A stretch of 64,000 bases of DNA from Ophiocordyceps camponoti-saundersi (nom. inval.) (taxonomy: Eukaryota > Ascomycota > Sordariomycetes > Hypocreales > Ophiocordycipitaceae): NCBI GenBank assembly GCA_003339415.1, contig PDHQ01000053.1, positions 62,001 through 126,000 of the forward strand, read 5' to 3'. Positions within the stretch are counted from its first letter, which is position 1; each line of letters starts with the position of its first letter. A program made the translations under genes and the position numbers. The notes below the pieces were generated by a model. The model searched no databases, was not told where the DNA came from, and worked only from the letters and a program-made list of their open reading frames with translations. Below are positions 32,781-47,991 of the stretch, piece after piece.

Positions 32781-35700
32781 TGCCCTTACTTCAGTCTCAA
32801 GTCAGAAAGCTAGAGTGACGTGCCGACGCCCGACGCGCCTTTCCGAACTAAGACGATACGACTAATGTGACACCCACTTCATATCTACTCGTGACTTGAA
32901 GCACAATATTGATTGCCACTCTTTCACTCCCCAAAGCAAAGCACCTACACCTTGGAAGAGAAGGCTGAAGTGCTCCTGGCAGCCGTGTTCGCCCCTCTCT
33001 CGGATGACACAAACGGTTGACGCCACCAAGCCATGGGCTCAGAAAGAAAATGCTGCCTCGCTGGGGGTAACGTGGTGTGACTTTGGCTGTGCGGCCGACC
33101 TCGCACTCGTCCAATCCTCACACGTGAAGGTAATGCTGAGACTCGTCATACAACAGGTGTCTCATTCCTGACGCCATCTTCTCGAGCGCCTTCCGGATCT
33201 CCTACCAAGAGAAAGCTGCCAGCTGTCTGGCATCAACTTCTGCAGTCTGCAAGGGGGCCGATGGTGTAACTACTCTCGTGGTTGAATTTACCGCACACCC
33301 CCTTTCGCTTCCTTGCCCGCCTCATTCTTGACTTCTCGGAACGTCCTCGACGAGGCTAGCTCGTCAGCTCGTCAGCTCGTACACTTAGGGCTGCCACCTC
33401 GAACAGGGGCGACTCTGAACTGGAAACTAGAGCATCGGGGAAGCGGGGCGAACACCAAGACGATAGATGAGCTTCATGTTGCAAGGGAAGCTCTACTTCT
33501 CGGTAGTCAACGTGCTTTATGTCCATCTTTCGCCACTATCGCGACGGGCCAGGCTCAAATCTCAGGAGGTGGCAACGACAATATCGGAGACGCCGACGAC
33601 GAATCTTTGGGACGTGGAATCGCCGTTATGAACCCGGCTACATCGCAGTCAACAGCCGGCTGCCAAGGAGACGTGCCTGGCAAGGGCTAGCCGCCGGCTT
33701 CGTCACACAGAACCAATAAGGGGCCCAGGGCCGTCCTCGCTTGCGGGTTGTCCTGTGTATCACTCTCCGCCGCGACAGTCTGTATCTGCAGGACTGGGAC
33801 CAAGCTAGAGCGTCACTTCGAGGTCGATGTTTCTTCAGAGCTCATCGTTGATATGCCCTGTTGAAATCCCCTTTGTCGCGGGATTGGCCCCGCCCGCTCC
33901 GTTGCGGACTCTACGGACGAAGTTTTCAGATTCTACGAACTAATTCTCTTATCTTACCACACCTATCTGCAAACTAGAGCTCGAGTCTGACCTGGCGAAG
34001 ACGACACGAAACTATGCTACCAGTTATTTGGCTTGGGCGTGCATTAGATACGGTTCCGGCAGGCTTTGGACACGGCCCAATCGCCAACACGGCAAGCGTC
34101 GTACTTCGGCTGACTGCGCAGTCGGCGTCGCACGAGCATGTACTGTGCTATACTGGGAAGCGCGGGACCGTCGAGAGAAAAGATGGAGTGAAAGGGGCTG
34201 GAGGGGAAAACCAGAGACAGTGAGATGGAGCGAGGAGCTACGAAAGGGTTCCGAGGAAGCCAGGGCAAAAATGAGGCTCTGATTCCATGAAATTATCGCC
34301 TCTAGACCGATGGCGGACGGCTCATCGCGACGTGGCGGGAGCTCGAGCCCGTCGGCGGCCTGAGCTTCGTCAGGAGTTGCACTGGGCGAGACGCCGGCGT
34401 TATTCGAGTTGGGAGAGGTACCAACCGGTCGAACGTTGATGCAGACGCGAAGTCGATGACACATTTCCGATGATGGTCCCGAGCCGCATCTTGCTCAGCG
34501 GTGTGCGCAGGCACGGCAGGGTGAGCAGAGTGTTTGATCCGAAGGGTGCAGCAGGGGTGGCCAGTTGATGGGATCACCCGATTTTTCTCTTTCTTTCCTT
34601 TTCCCTCTCCTTGCCTCCTCTCTTCTGGGTGGCGTGTGAGACTGAGTCTCTCAGGAGCCGCTTCCCAAAACAGCGTGAGAGATGGAGAGAGAGATTGAGT
34701 GGAGGGAGAGACGAGACCTAGCAGCGACGGAGAGCTCTCGTTGGCTCGCCCCCCCACCCCCCCCGGAAGACCTTTAACACGCAAACAGGCCAGTAAGTGA
34801 CAACATCATGCGTCACCCAAAAGCTTAGGCCTTGGTGGCTGAATCGAACCAACAGTAGCGACTTGCCAACAGGATCTCGGGATGGAAACGATTCGAAGAG
34901 CCTTCATCAGCGGAACCATTTGACCACCGTCACTACGATAACCCCTCCTTTAATCCTCTCCCGCCCCCTCCTTCTTCTTGCTCTTTCTCTCACTCCCCTC
35001 TCCGGATCTGAGCCTTGTGTAGGATTGGAAAGGCTTGCCCTGTCGCCTGGAATCGGCTGCACGACGCATCCATCCTCTTACTCGGGGCTCAACGTCGCCC
35101 GCAGGCAGGGGCGCTTCAGCCTATTGCTCACTCGGCCTGCAACCAACATCGGCAGTGACGACGAGCTGACCCAAGCTTCCAGCATCGGTCAGCTTCATCA
35201 AAGGACCGCCGGAGCCTGACGGATCGGCATTTGGATGCTACTTCGGCGTTGCTAGAATTTGTTGACGCAGAGGTCGACTGGGAGTCAGTCACGGTGGCGT
35301 GACCCCTGTGGCGTCGGGAATGGGAGGCACTACAGCTGCCTTACCCGAGCTGGTTTCCTGACCTCGAGCTGCCAACTTTGTGTGGCGTCTGCTCATGGTG
35401 TGACTGAGAGACGGGCTTTGTGTTGGAGCTGAAGGACTTCAGTGCATGGACGTCTCTCCCGGCCTGCCTAGGCTAGATCTCTGCAGCTGAGGAATACCAA
35501 GCAGACGGTGATGAGACAGATGAGGGATCCAGCGTCACCGGCATTGCTTACTGACGGAGAACGGCTGTCTCACATCCTTTTTTCTTCCTCGGTTCTGTCG
35601 GCTGCCGTCACCCTACCCATAAACCTACGTACGGTCATGGCCGTTGGCAGACGTCAAGGTAAAATTGGGCGACTCCTGGGTCTGCAAGGGCGCTGTGCCG

Positions 35701-38700
35701 GGACTTGGGGTCTATTCAGCCTGATGTCGGCATGACAGGATGCCGCGGGAGGAAGCCGGGAGAAGTGCTGGCTAAGCGGTGGGAAATATTGATGATGGTT
35801 GGTGGATATCACACAAGAAATTTAGAATGCTATAATGAGTCGCAGACGAGAAGCGTGACGAAGAATACAAACAAAAGAATCAATTTAGGCTTGATGGAGC
35901 TTCTATACGAAGAGATGATGCAAACGGGACGGCTCGGTGGCGGAGGCATTGGAGGCTCTCGCCGTACTCGTCCGCTGATACGAGACTGGCCTACATTCAT
36001 TCATGTGTAGTCTCACCGCTTGCTTTTTTTATATGAGGCTCTGCGGGACGGTTCTATCCTCCCTTCCTGATGCCATTGCCCCCGACGAGGAGGTTCTGCC
36101 GCGGATGGCGGCTGGCGGTGTGCCGCACGGCTGCTGCTGCTTAGCTGTTGGAGCCGGGGTTGGGGGCTATTGTCGGTCGAGGCGCAAGCGGGAGCATGGT
36201 TGACAGGTCGGTGTTGGGTCCGGGGACAGAGAGCGGGAACCTTCCGTCACTGTAGGTTTTGATTCCTTTTACCGGGACTGGGGTAACGGCGTATGGCCCC
36301 CTGAATCGGTGTCAAGGGGCGAAGCCAGTTCGTGTGTCTGGATGGCTTTTATTTGGAGGACTTTCCTACGGCGAGGACCCATTGCTTGATTTATGTATGT
36401 ATATACGAAGAAGCATATAGCATGCTGATGATGGATTGCCGGAAATGGAGGGAGGAAGAAGCCGGACGGAAGTTTATAGGCTCAAGGGAGGGGAGGTGAG
36501 TAGGAAGAAATGCTGCACGCCCCCCCTTCTTTGTCCCCCCCCCGGCAAGTGTCATCAAGGATGAGGGCGTGTAACCTGGGAGAGCATGGGACGGAGCTGT
36601 AGTAAGTGAAAAAAGACTGCGCAAGCTTGGATGAACGAGAGGGGCCGGGGGGGGGGGGGATGGACCCTGTATTTGGTGTTGGCTCGGGGTTGTGGCGTTG
36701 ATGAAGACAGGCGTTGGAAATGGATGACTTGAAGCCGCGTGTGTTTTTAATAGGGCTTTTATGCAGGATATGTTTAATTATAGGTGATGTGTGGCAGACG
36801 GATATAAAGAGAAAAAGGGGGGGGGGGGGATGTTGGCCCGTGAGTGTGGGTGTGGGAGGGATAGGGAGAGAAGATGATGATGGAAGAGGAAGACGGTGAA
36901 GATAGAAAAGATTCAGGAGGCAGGGATAGAGACTAACATACAAGAAGATATAGAGGTAAGAACGACATGTGCTGAAGAATCGTTTGCCACGCTCAGTGAA
37001 GGAGGGGCGTGCCGATTCCCCCCTGACACGGGCATCGTCATTGAAAATCTGAGACCAACAGAAGCCTAGGTAATCAGATTGGCCCACTTCCCTCCACAGC
37101 CGTAATCGATGCCATGTTCTAGATCTCTTACAACTCTGCTTTTCCCTTAACCCCGTCCAAAGCCGGTTCTTCGTCGTTCGCATGTGTGTGTGTGTGGGCA
37201 TCTGTGCCTGCCAGACTGCCATGCGTCCTCCTGCAGCCAGCCGAGTACTCAGGTTTTTCCTCTCCTTCATCTTTCAAGCGGGTGATTCGGCCCGGAGACT
37301 AACATCCGCGGCGGCGACTTTAGGGAGGGGGGGGAAGGGGGTATGCTTTTGCAGCCTAGACGCACCCTCTCCGGGTGGTGGCATCGTGGGATACGTGGAG
37401 CTTCTTTACTATCTCCCCCCTCTACTTCTTTCTGTCTTACACCCCTCCCCCAACTTTCTACCCTTCTCCGCTCTGTCTCTGTCGGACCGTCCCTACCACC
37501 ACAGCCAAGCCGGCTGCAGTTGCTTGGCTGACAAGGGGGGAGGGGGAGGGAAGAGAGAGGGGCATGGGGAGGACAGACGAATGAGTGGATGGATGGACGA
37601 CAGACGGGAATCATTGCGAATCGTTAACAAGAATCCAGGGAAGGGGGGCGCAAGGAGGAGCGAGGAGAGGGGGGGGAGGGAAGTCTGATTCCCTGCAAAC
37701 AAGGCCGAGGGGGGGCATCAGACTGACTGCAACGGCAAAAGTCGTACAGACAAAGTGCAACGGCGAGACGGAGCTAGCAGAGAGGGCCGCGTCTTCTTGT
37801 CCACCCCCTTCCCCTCTTCTTTTGGACTTCTTTATTCCTCAGAGGTCAAGGGTCAGGCTGAGCGAGAGGAGCCCAAGCAGAGATTACCCCCCCCTCCTCC
37901 TCCCATATCTCTGTTTCCCACCCCCATTCTTACGTATCTATCTGGCCTTACATGGTTATCTATACCTTATTGCTGAAGGACGAGCGAGTGAATGGTATAA
38001 GACGAGAGAAGGGGAAAAAAACAGGGGAAGGTTGGGAAAACGGACCAAGTCAAGAGGGGATTTCTTCGTAGGACATGACAGAAATACTCGCCTCGACGAA
38101 ACATACAGGACTGAAAAGGGGGGAAGGAGACGCAAAGGGGAAATGGACAAGGGGATAGAAGATAAGTAGCAAAGAGACGAGGAAATCACGTCAACGGCAA
38201 AAGACGTAATAGAAGGGAAAAACCGATGAGCATGAGGCGGAGAGGGAGGGGGGGGGGGGGGAGGAGAGGAAAGGGTAAACACGCAACGACGAGGTCGGGC
38301 GTCAACCAGCCAGTCCCCCCCATTTCAACAAGCCCATCTCCCCTCCCAATCTTTGACTATTTTTCTTCCTTCTTCTTCCCCCCTCCTCTCCTCTCTTTTT
38401 CTCTCTCTCCCCACAGATCTACGCCACAACTCACCCGGCAAGAAGCAGAGAAGCAGCACAAGCACCACAACCGTCCTGTCACCTCCGTCCAAACAGGGTC
38501 CCCCCCCTACCCTTCCCTTTCACTCACTGGACGTGCGGCGGGAAAGGCAGCAAACGACTTCGAGACAAAGAGGTACTAAAAGGCCTGCCGTCGGCGGAAA
38601 AGAGGCCCGTTGAGACGACGGGCTTCCCTTCCGGGTACAACCCCTTTTTGATCTCTTGTTTTCTCCATCCCCTCGGCAACGGGAAAAAGCCCTTCTTTTT

Positions 38701-38890
38701 CTCTCTTCCCCTTTCTTCCTCTTCCTCTTTCTCTTCTCTTCTGCTTTACCCGTTGTGTATTTGTGTGTGTGTGTGTTTTGTTTTTGTCCCCTTGTTCCCC
38801 CCCCCCCCCCCTCCCTCTCACACTCCCGTTCCCCCCTTACCCCTTGACTTGTTAATTCAACTGCGGCCGTTCTATTTCTTCTCGTTAATC
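32781..38890. other. 6.1-kb stretch without recognisable genes
   Basis: The longest gene-poor stretch outside the transposon block. It holds many G or C homopolymer runs (for example near 34747, 36636-36660, 36819-36829, 38249-38262, 38797-38812) and alternating CT-rich and GA-rich tracts from 36 to 39 kb. Open frames up to 262 codons (36482-37270, minus) are low in information and look like chance frames in biased sequence. It may be a long regulatory and leader region for the Zn2Cys6 gene at 38891; long noncoding transcripts are possible but not shown. Confidence 0.45.
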
Positions 38891-40478
38891 ATGGTCGCAA
38901 CCACCTGCTTTCCTCCGACTGCGGCTGCGAGGCGATATCCTTCCTTTCGGACTCCATATTCACCCTCGTATGTGGAGAGGAAGTCGGCTGAGCATCTGCG
39001 TCGCGAGCCGGGCTGCAGCGGGATGGCGGATCGGGAGGCCGGCGCGGAGGATACGGCTTCGCAGAGGAAGAGGATTGCTGTTGCGGTAAGAGTCTTTCTG
39101 TCTGTCCGTCTGTATCTCTAAGTGTGTGCTTCTCTACGCCCCCCTTTGTTCTCTCTCTCTTTATATTCATACCTCTCTTCATTTCCTTTATCCTCGTCTA
39201 TATCTTCACTTACTCTTTTCGTTTTTCCCATTCTTTCCTCCTTCTTCTCCTCTCTTCACCCTTCGCGAGCCAATGATGGGAGGGGGCTGATGCGTCAGAG
39301 AGAGGATCGGGCGGGAGGAAAAAAACAGTGTGGACGCTGTCGCAAGAGAAAGATCCGGTGCAGCGGTGACGCCGGTAACGGTGAGCCCTGCGTCAATTGC
39401 AAGAATGCCGGCTCCGAGCCCTGTCAGTTCCTCCGGGTACGAGATGGACAAGACCGTCCCCCTTTCCCCTCTCTTACTTCCCCTTCCTCTACCCTCTCCC
39501 CGACCGGCTGCCTATCGCGGCGCCCAAGGCTTACAAAGAGTTCGTCTCATTTACCAGGTCTCGTCACAAGAAGTGGCCCAGGTCAAGCCGAGCGCCTTCA
39601 CGTACGATGTAAACGCTTCGCGCAACGTCCAGGCCCGAACGTCGTCGGCCGCGTCTCCCATATGCCTCCCCATGACGGGTCTCCACGAAAGCCTAAGTCT
39701 CGGTGAGACTTCGACGCCATCCGGACGACGGGTAATTGAAGGGCCGAGAGGAGGAGGAGGCGCCCCGACAACAATAGGGGTCGAGACCGAAGGGGGAGGG
39801 AGCGGAGGCGGAGGCGGAGGAGGGGGAGGGGGGGGAGGAGGCTCCCCAGCGACGAGCGCATATGGCAACAAGCAGTACTATGCGACGACCGGCTGGGCCA
39901 ACGGTGGAGGAGCAGGCGTATATGGCGAAGACGTCAGCGTCGACTACACCATGTGCTCGCCGCCGTTTACCACCGTCGCGGACGAGGCGAGCCCCTATCG
40001 ACTAGCATCAACAACGAGAGCGAGCGGTCTCGTGTACATGGATCCCGAGACGACGTATGCCTACGCCGGCGTACGACCGCCTACAGCCACCGATGCTAGC
40101 TGCCTGCCCTATCACCACCCGAGTCTCGGGGGTATGGCGCGTCCGGACCGTATACCGGGCCGCGCCGTACCGACGACAGCTTATCGGACGGCCGACTACC
40201 GAAGAAGTGGAGAAACGTCTTCCGGCCTCAACGGCGGCTACCACGGCTATGCGAACGCGACGCACCTGGCCTTTGGTGGGTCTGAGACTGCCGGTTACGC
40301 GCTTTCGGACGCGGCTTTCGGCGCGCCGGGGGGTATAACGACCCCGACGACGACCGAGGGCGATCACCACAGCCAGTCGCTGTTCTACCGTCCGCACGAC
40401 GGCTGCGCCACACTTGCAACCGATACTAACAAGGGTTCAGGCGACGAAGAAAAGCCATCATCCAGGATGCGGAGCTGA
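38891..40478 (+). CDS. Zn(II)2Cys6 transcription factor
   Basis: A fungal binuclear zinc-cluster DNA-binding protein of 407 residues in three exons: 38891-39085, 39329-39436 and 39558-40478, with introns of 243 and 121 bases. The first join gives RIAVA then CGRCRKRKIRC, so the cluster has Cys at 66, 69, 76, 86, 89 and 97 (CX2CX6CX9CX2CX7C). The second join gives CQFLRVSSQEV, typical after this cluster type. The rest is low-complexity: a long Gly run (encoded near 39795-39842), Tyr- and Thr-rich segments, and no visible fungal-specific regulatory domain. It should act in the nucleus. Targets are unknown. The large upstream region suggests complex control. Confidence 0.82.
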
Positions 40479-41536
40479 GTTAATGTGTGTTGAGAATAGG
40501 GTGTTTGGCTGTTGTAGAGGCGTCTCGGGGATAGTTGGGAAAGACGGAGGGACGGATGGATGGAGCAAATTTGCCCGCCGGGAGGAGGAGGCACGGGGGC
40601 ATTCAGGTCTTGATCAAGTGTGTTTGTGCAATTTTGACTGTAAAAATCTCAGGTTACCTCACTGGTGCAACCTGTTTCTGGTATATTCCGGCTTCCTCTT
40701 TGTTACTGCCTTCTATTTTCTTGGACCTTCCATGGTCACTGCGTGCTGTTGGAGAGGAAAGTGAGCTCCAAGGGGTAAGTGAAAGAGATGCTGTGCGGCG
40801 ATGAGTGATTTACGATTCAGAAGTACGCGTACGTACGGACAGTTATGACACCATTTCTGACATGTTTCGGTCATCCGAGGCGTGCTGGCCGTGGAAGAGG
40901 AACGCCACGGGTTGGAGGCGAGGAAGCGAGGAGCCGAGGCTTTGAGCGCCCTGTCTATCATAGTCCTTGATAGACCTGAAACGATTGATCCTTGGCCGTC
41001 GGTTGAAGGCTTACATGGGGAAGGGGCTCTCATCTGCTTTTTTGTACGTAGAGTGCTGTACATACCTGTTCGCTTCGACGTCGATCCCTCCTCCCCATGC
41101 TCGTCTGATGTGACGAAACGTGATTCGTGAAGATGTTTCAGAGAACATATATGATCCCTTTAGGTTACGGGAAAAGGTAAAGGCCACTCGAGCCTTGTCC
41201 TCGACCCTAGGTCCTTGCAAGTGGGTAGAAAGTACGGAGTAGAAAGTGCCCGTATGTACGAGCGGGCAGTAAAGAAGAAGAAAAGAAAAAACATCCCGGC
41301 ATCGGATCGGATCGGATCAACTGCCAGGGGTAGCTCTTCCCCCCGCAATTGCGGGGCGTCCCCAGACTCAGAATTAACCTCCTCTGCTTCCCCAGACGCA
41401 ATGTCAAGCCTCTGGTCAGCTTGATCAACCAGCCTCCTCGAAGCCACTGCCTACCACATCCAAGAAGAGCTCTGTCTCATATAATTGGGTCATATACAAA
41501 CGAAAATTCTGTCCGGCGCGGTCGAGAATCGTCGCC
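40479..41536. other. Intergenic TF / phosphomannose isomerase
   Basis: 1.06 kb with no supported gene. There are ACGTACGTAC-type alternations near 40826-40836 and a GGATCGGATCGGATC triplet near 41305-41319. It should include the isomerase promoter. Confidence 0.4.
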
Positions 41537-42952
41537 ATGCAGCCCCCCCTTTTCCGCCTCCGGTGCGGCGTCAACTCGTACGAATGGGGCAAGAAGGGCT
41601 CTAAATCTGCTGCCGCCCGGTTTTCTGCCGCTACGCCATCCGACTCGTTGTCTATTGAGCCCGACAAGCCGTATTCAGAGGTGCGGACATCTAGATGGTC
41701 TTTGTCTCTAGCGCTTTCCCTGAGAGCTCACTATTGCGGTCCACAGCTATGGATGGGCTCGCATCCGTCCAACCCGTCTCGTGACATCGAGTCGGGCCGT
41801 ACCCTGTCTGAACTCTTTGTCGAAAACAAGGCGCTCCTCTCCGCAGAGGTAGCCGCCCGTTATGGCGAGCGTCTACCCTTTTTGCTCAAGGTGCTTTCCA
41901 TCGATAAGGCCCTGTCGATCCAGGCACACCCCAATAAGAAGCTCGCCGAGAGGCTTCATGCCCGCGACCCAGCCAACTACCCAGACGACAACCACAAGCC
42001 CGAGATGGCCATCGCCATCACCCCTTTCGAGGGCTTGTGTGGGTTCCGTCCACTCAGCGAGATCGCCCACTTTCTCGACACTCTGCCACCCCTCCGAAAC
42101 CTGGTGGGCGACAACAATGCTCGCCGCCTGGCCGACGTGGCAGCCGCTCAGCAAAACGAGCATGACGAGGGCGCTCGAGCAGCATTGCGCTCGGCGTTCA
42201 ACGCCCTAATGTCTTCTGACGCTGACGCCGTCTCGCGCGAGGTGGCCAGTCTCGTTGACCTGGCCAAGTCTGAGAGCGCCGGCTTCGCGGGAGGTGGCGT
42301 TTCCTCCACAGCAGGCCTGGATCTGGCAGAGTTGGTGACGCGCCTTCACGGCCATTTCGGGCCTGACGTCGGTCTACTCGTCCTTTTCTTTCTCAACCTC
42401 GTCAAGCTACAGCCCGGCGAAGCGCTATTCCTCGTAGCTGACGATATCCACGCTTACCTGTCTGGTGACATTGTCGAGTGCATGGCCGCCTCGGACAATG
42501 TGGTACGGGCAGGCCTGACGCCTAAATTCAAAGACGTGAAGACGTTGGTCGACATGTTGACGTATCGCTGCGCTCCTATCGAGCAACAGAAGATGGCGCC
42601 GGCCGACTACCCGTACGCGACGCTAAACCGCACAGCCTACAGTTCGGGCTCTGCCGTGGTGCTCTACGACCCGCCGATTGACGAGTTCGCCGTGGTGCGC
42701 ACCCTTTTACGCGGCGTCGGCGCCAAGGCAACCATGGAACCTGTCATCGGGCCCAGCATTGTCATCTGCACCTCCGGCCGAGGGTCTATTGCCGTGGGCC
42801 CGACACGCCACGACATGGCCGAGGGCTACGTCTTCTTCGTCGGCGCCTCGGCCGAGTTGGTGCTGGAGTCGGTAGTGGGCGATGACGAGGAGTTTACCAC
42901 GTTCCGTGCCTTTTGCGAGCTACCTGACCAGAAGCCGCGAGCTTCCGTGTAG
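41537..42952 (+). CDS. Mannose-6-phosphate isomerase (type I)
   Basis: Interconverts fructose-6-phosphate and mannose-6-phosphate, feeding GDP-mannose for glycosylation and cell-wall mannan. The protein has 449 residues in two exons, 41537-41680 and 41747-42952. The 66-base intron (GTGCGG...CACAG) is in frame and stop-free, but removing it gives [15 protein letters not shown], the conserved family sequence. Zinc ligands are visible: QAHPNK (about residue 107), HKPEMA (about 131) and the His in DDIHAYLSG (about 280). The start [18 protein letters not shown] fits the family N-terminus. Cytosolic, housekeeping. A failure to splice this intron would insert 22 residues close to the active site without truncating the protein. 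Confidence 0.95.
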   Translation: MQPPLFRLRCGVNSYEWGKKGSKSAAARFSAATPSDSLSIEPDKPYSEVRTSRWSLSLALSLRAHYCGPQLWMGSHPSNPSRDIESGRTLSELFVENKALLSAEVAARYGERLPFLLKVLSIDKALSIQAHPNKKLAERLHARDPANYPDDNHKPEMAIAITPFEGLCGFRPLSEIAHFLDTLPPLRNLVGDNNARRLADVAAAQQNEHDEGARAALRSAFNALMSSDADAVSREVASLVDLAKSESAGFAGGGVSSTAGLDLAELVTRLHGHFGPDVGLLVLFFLNLVKLQPGEALFLVADDIHAYLSGDIVECMAASDNVVRAGLTPKFKDVKTLVDMLTYRCAPIEQQKMAPADYPYATLNRTAYSSGSAVVLYDPPIDEFAVVRTLLRGVGAKATMEPVIGPSIVICTSGRGSIAVGPTRHDMAEGYVFFVGASAELVLESVVGDDEEFTTFRAFCELPDQKPRASV

Positions 42953-43688
42953 GCTCTTCATACCTTTCTTCCTTGGCACCTTGGTAGGCTTGTACATGCA
43001 CAGGCAAAGGGGAAAGATAGAAATGGCCAAGGCATATATTTCATAATAATTTGAGGGCCGTGCCGAATTCCCTGGACGCAGATACAGCCTGTGCGTCTTT
43101 GTCGGCTCTTCAGACTGCACATTTAATTTAACAATTTAATATGGGCGGCCCCGAGTCGGCTCCGGACAGTACTAGTAGATTCTGATGAGTAATTCTCACT
43201 GTACTCTCACCGCCCTCCACGCGTTAAATTCTGCCACCGCGATAACAAATAAACGTCAATTGCATTGTTAAGGACGACCACGACATCGATAGCGACTTCT
43301 TATTCCTGAACACAACTTCCTCATATGGCCTCGTCCTCGATGCCGATCAAGTGGCTCTGTCCTGATAATTCGGCTTCCTGCCGTACACCGTCGCCGCGAC
43401 CTGCCCTAAGTGCCCTGCATCGACGAAGCCCGTGGCGCGGTTAGACCGCTGGTGGCCTGCAAGGGCCGAGCTTCCATCAGCCTCATCTCGCTCTCGTCTC
43501 ACGATAGAATTGTACAGCTGTCACCTTTCATCGGTAATAGTCTAGACTCTGGAAGCCGCTCCTATTTACAATAATATCCGGCTCCTCAGTACTTCGACTT
43601 CGGTGATAAACCCCAACATCAACAGGAACAACAACTTTGAGAGAAGCCATTGTGGCGATTAGCGACAGCCGTCGCACAAGTAATCATT
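42953..43688. other. Intergenic isomerase / SGF29
   Basis: 736 bases with no gene seen. It should contain the isomerase 3' end and the SGF29 promoter. Confidence 0.4.
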
Positions 43689-44735
43689 ATGTCTCAACGC
43701 AACCGCAGCGGGCGCGGGTCTAACCGTAATAACGGTAACAATACGCACGGCGAGGAGGCTCAGATTTGGGAGGCTTGCAAATCTCAGATGGCGGACATTG
43801 TCACGGGCATCAACGCGGAGAACGACAGCCTCAGGCAACTCGTCTCCCTGGACAAGCAGGTCGGTGCTGCGGACCCGGACAAGGTTCCGACGGACTCTCT
43901 TAAGCAGATGGAGCAGTTGTGCCGCAAGGGGGTCAAGTTCTCCGAGTCCAACGTCTCCAGCCTCAAGGCAGTGGCGGAGCAGCTCAAAATCCTGCGAGCC
44001 GTTGTGGTAGCCAAGGAACAGGCCGAGGCAGCGTCGTCGTCATCCGTGACGGGCAAGAGAGCGGCCCGAGACAGCGCGGTGGCGGCGACGGCGGCGACGA
44101 CATCGCTCTACGACTTTGACGCGGCGGGTGACTCACCGGTGCCGAGCCCGATGGCCGCGGGTGGCGGGGGCTCTTCGGCGTCGACACGTAAGCACGGCGA
44201 CCGGTCGAGCAACCGCGACAGCATGCCGCCCAAGGCTGACAGCGTCGAGCCGCAGGGCCCGACGGCTTCGGGCGGCGGCGGGGGCGGCGGGAGCAGCGGC
44301 AGCAGCAACAACAACAACCGGTCACGTATCGTCTTCTTCAAGGGAGACGCGGTGGCGTTCAAGCCTAAGGTGGCGAGTGGCGAACCGACGTCGGACTGGA
44401 TACTCGGTGAAGTTGCACAGGTATCGGGCGAGGGTAAGAGCAGACGCTACAAGGTGCTTGACATCGAGCCGGACGACCAGAGCAAGCAGAAGGAGTACCG
44501 TTCGAGCGCCAGCAACATGATTGCCATTACGCCCGAGAGCCAGGCCGGGACGTTGCGCGACTGGGAAGCGGGCAAGGTGGTGCTGGCGCTGTATCCCAAC
44601 ACGACTACCTTTTACAAGGCTGCGGTCCATAGCATGGACGGCGGGGGTCGGGTGAATCTCAAGTTTGAGGGGGAGAACGACTCGACGACACTGCAGCAGG
44701 TGGAGCGGCGGTTCGTGATTGAGTACCGGCCGTAG
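43689..44735 (+). CDS. SGF29: SAGA-associated factor 29 (SGF29)
   Basis: A subunit of the SAGA histone acetyltransferase complex whose tandem Tudor domain reads methylated lysine 4 of histone H3. A single exon encodes 348 residues. The N-terminal part (25-120) is helical and would contact the complex. A Ser/Gly/Asn-rich linker (about 120-215) follows, then the double Tudor domain: GDAVAFKPKV...DWILGEVAQV...YKVLDIEPDD, later VLALYPNTTTFYKAAV and VNLKFEGE...VERRFVIEYRP at the end, the usual SGF29 finish. The ATG at 43689 was chosen because the 13 in-frame codons before it (from 43650) do not resemble the family start. Nuclear. Confidence 0.92.
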   Translation: MSQRNRSGRGSNRNNGNNTHGEEAQIWEACKSQMADIVTGINAENDSLRQLVSLDKQVGAADPDKVPTDSLKQMEQLCRKGVKFSESNVSSLKAVAEQLKILRAVVVAKEQAEAASSSSVTGKRAARDSAVAATAATTSLYDFDAAGDSPVPSPMAAGGGGSSASTRKHGDRSSNRDSMPPKADSVEPQGPTASGGGGGGGSSGSSNNNNRSRIVFFKGDAVAFKPKVASGEPTSDWILGEVAQVSGEGKSRRYKVLDIEPDDQSKQKEYRSSASNMIAITPESQAGTLRDWEAGKVVLALYPNTTTFYKAAVHSMDGGGRVNLKFEGENDSTTLQQVERRFVIEYRP

Positions 44736-47173
<2,438 letters not shown>

Positions 47174-47991
47174 AACGCAGTCTGCGCCTCATCCTTTTCC
47201 TCCTCCTCCTCATTCTCCTCCATTTCATTTCCCTCGAACTACCGCAAATGCATTTCAACGATTAGCAAAAGGCATCGAGGCAAAGGACACACTGCCTCCC
47301 CCCCCTTCTTCCCACCCGGACGACGATACGAGGAACACAGATCTAAAGAGGGGCTTTCAGTGACAAAAGCCAGGGAAAATGGTGAAAGAAGCCCGCCCTC
47401 GCCCCTTTTCTTTTTCTCCTTTTCCTTTTTCCTTTCTCCGTTCCATTTACCATGTATTTGCCTCCTCCTCCTCAGTTGCAATGTCGTACCTGTTTTCTCT
47501 TCCGCAACACCCCGCCCTTTTCACATCTCCTTGTCCGCGATTTTTGCCCCGTCTCTTTCTGTTTCCTTCCATGTCCTGAAATACCCGCGAAACGAGTCCT
47601 CGGACGGACGAGGGCGCCAAGTCTCTATAAACCCACCCCCCCAAGCATCTAATTAATGTCCAGGCTCCCGTAAGTAGGCGTGGAGTTTTGATAGGCCCTA
47701 ACGGTGAGGGGAAAATTGCATGTACATATGTATGTACAAAAAAAAAACAAAAGGGAAGAAAAGGGGGGAAACAAAGATGTCATCACGTCGTCCTATCGAG
47801 CATACTGATGTCCGTGACTGTTACTCACTTCAGGTCATGACAAGAATTTTCTCGATGCTGGCTAAACTGAACCATATAAAAAGACAGCTCAAGACCCCCA
47901 ACCCGCAGCTCCACGCTGATGCCAAATGGAGTCGATATATAAGATGAGTTAAAAAAGAACAAAGGCGATTGCAAGCTCGCCTCTCATGACC
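47174..47991. other. Convergent intergenic ARF6 / SSN3
   Basis: 818 bases between the 3' ends of ARF6 (plus) and the CDK8 gene (minus). It contains CT-rich tracts and a near-palindrome TGTACATATGTATGTACA at about 47720-47737. No gene is supported. Confidence 0.4.

Noticed and set aside
34797..34900. Possible tRNA on the minus strand (B-box-like GGTTCGATTC)
   Set aside because: The sequence beside the B-box-like motif cannot form a T stem, so no cloverleaf was supported.
36482..37270. 262-codon minus-strand frame
   Set aside because: Composition follows the CT/GA bias of the region and it crosses a G homopolymer; no conserved feature is seen.
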